A stretch of 15,189 nucleotides of DNA from Eimeria necatrix (lineage: Eukaryota; Apicomplexa; Conoidasida; Eucoccidiorida; Eimeriidae). The DNA lies in NCBI RefSeq assembly GCF_000499385.1, contig NW_013654694.1, forward strand, positions 1 to 15,189. Reading direction: 5' to 3'. Both the position numbers and the translations under genes were made by a program. Positions 9,355-15,189 of the stretch are shown here, in pieces. The notes beneath the pieces are model-generated. The model was given only the letters and a program-made list of their open reading frames with translations, was not told the DNA's origin and did not search any database. Positions within the stretch are counted from its first letter, which is position 1. Each line of letters begins with the position of its first letter.

Positions 9355-9394
9355 CTGCGGCGCTCTTCGCAGCTGCTGGCCTCTTCACCAGCAT
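9355..9394 (-). CDS. Possible first exon (MLVKRPAAAKSAA)
   Basis: ATG 9392-9394 opens 13 codons plus one base, then GCAG|GTAGCT. Phase 1 matches the first exon of the unrecognised chain (8423 downward), so this could be its start. The sequence is basic and short. It is recorded as a candidate only; 40 nt can arise by chance. Confidence 0.2.
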
Positions 9395-9435
9395 AAGTCT
9401 AAGTGGCTGCACCCTACGCGCTGTTGCTGCTGCTG

Positions 9436-9530
9436 CTGCTACTGCTGGCGCGGCTCTTCAGGCGCCGCAGCAGCTTCTCGGCAGGCTCGCTGCGGGCTAG
9501 CTAGCTGCGGGCCAGCCGCTCCTCAGCAGC
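9436..9530 (-). pseudogene. Possible coding fragment split by an AGCT-derived insertion
   Basis: Minus strand reads EERLARS, then 15 bp carrying TAG (a duplicated AGCCCGCAGC-type unit), then EPAEKLLRRLKSRAS and a short poly-Ser to a TAG. Removing the 15 bp joins the two charged helical halves in one frame. Both copies also end in CCCGCAG, so an acceptor after the second copy is an alternative. It could be a terminal exon or a decayed gene piece. No family is recognised. Confidence 0.25.
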
Positions 9531-9920
9531 TAGACCCCTCCCCAGCTATCCAGCTAGCTAGCTAGCTAGCTAGCTAGCTAGCTAGCTAGCTAGCTAGCTA
9601 GCTGGCTGGATAGCTAGCTAGGTGGCTAGCTGGCCAGCTAGCCAGCCCGCTCTCCAGCTAGCTAGCCAGCTAGCTAGCCAGCTAGCTAGCTAGCTGGATG
9701 TCTAACTAGCCGTCTCTTGTGGCAGCTCGCCTGCAGCTCATCCCTATGCTGCCCACCTCGCTAGCTAGCCAGCTAGCTAGCCAGCTAGCTAGCCAGCTAG
9801 CCAGCCAGCTAGCCAGCCTGCTAGCTAGCCAGCTAGCTAGCCAGCTAGCTAGCCAGCTAGCCAGCCAGCTAGCCAGCCAGCTAGCCAGCTAGCCAGCCAG
9901 CTAGCTAGCTAGCTAGCTAG

Positions 9921-15189
<5,269 letters not shown>

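Overview
The window looks like nuclear DNA of a coccidian apicomplexan, most likely Eimeria. Three things point there: many interstitial telomere-like heptamer blocks (TTTAGGG/AAACCCT), abundant CAG/CTG trinucleotide tracts, and intron-rich genes, two of which resemble coccidian gene families. Almost none of the long open frames are genes by themselves. Most are translations of CAG, TAAA or minisatellite repeats. The real genes are chains of short exons (21-336 nt) between repeat blocks. I rebuilt them by hand from GT/AG (one GC/AG) boundaries, intron phase and protein family motifs; there is no transcript support.

Layout: (1) 108-414, minus: first coding exon of a nucleoside diphosphate kinase, rest beyond the left edge. 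(2) 1402-2454, plus: three-exon helical protein with a Gln-rich tail, possibly Mediator subunit 22. (3) 2648-2944: 20-bp minisatellite, between AT-rich flanks. (4) 3303-7554, minus: a complete 12-exon radial spoke protein 3 (RSP3) gene, 390 aa, which fits the flagellated microgamete of coccidia. (5) 7642-8423, minus: exon chain of an unrecognised protein, its 5' part unresolved in CTG-rich and (AGCT)n DNA (8530-9940). (6) 9921-15189, minus: a plasmepsin V/ASP5-type aspartyl protease of about ten exons, with both catalytic Asp motifs, a flap, a C-terminal membrane segment and a repeat-rich tail; its 5' end runs off the right edge. The genes show no functional link to one another.

Most notable: introns often start inside CCCTAAA repeats and end just after TTTAGGG repeats, so the two intron ends could pair. 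Part of a protease exon is duplicated with only synonymous changes, and degenerate copies trail off downstream of it. The first protease intron fits only as a GC-AG intron built of CTG and ATG repeats. Telomere-like heptamers are also embedded in conserved coding sequence.
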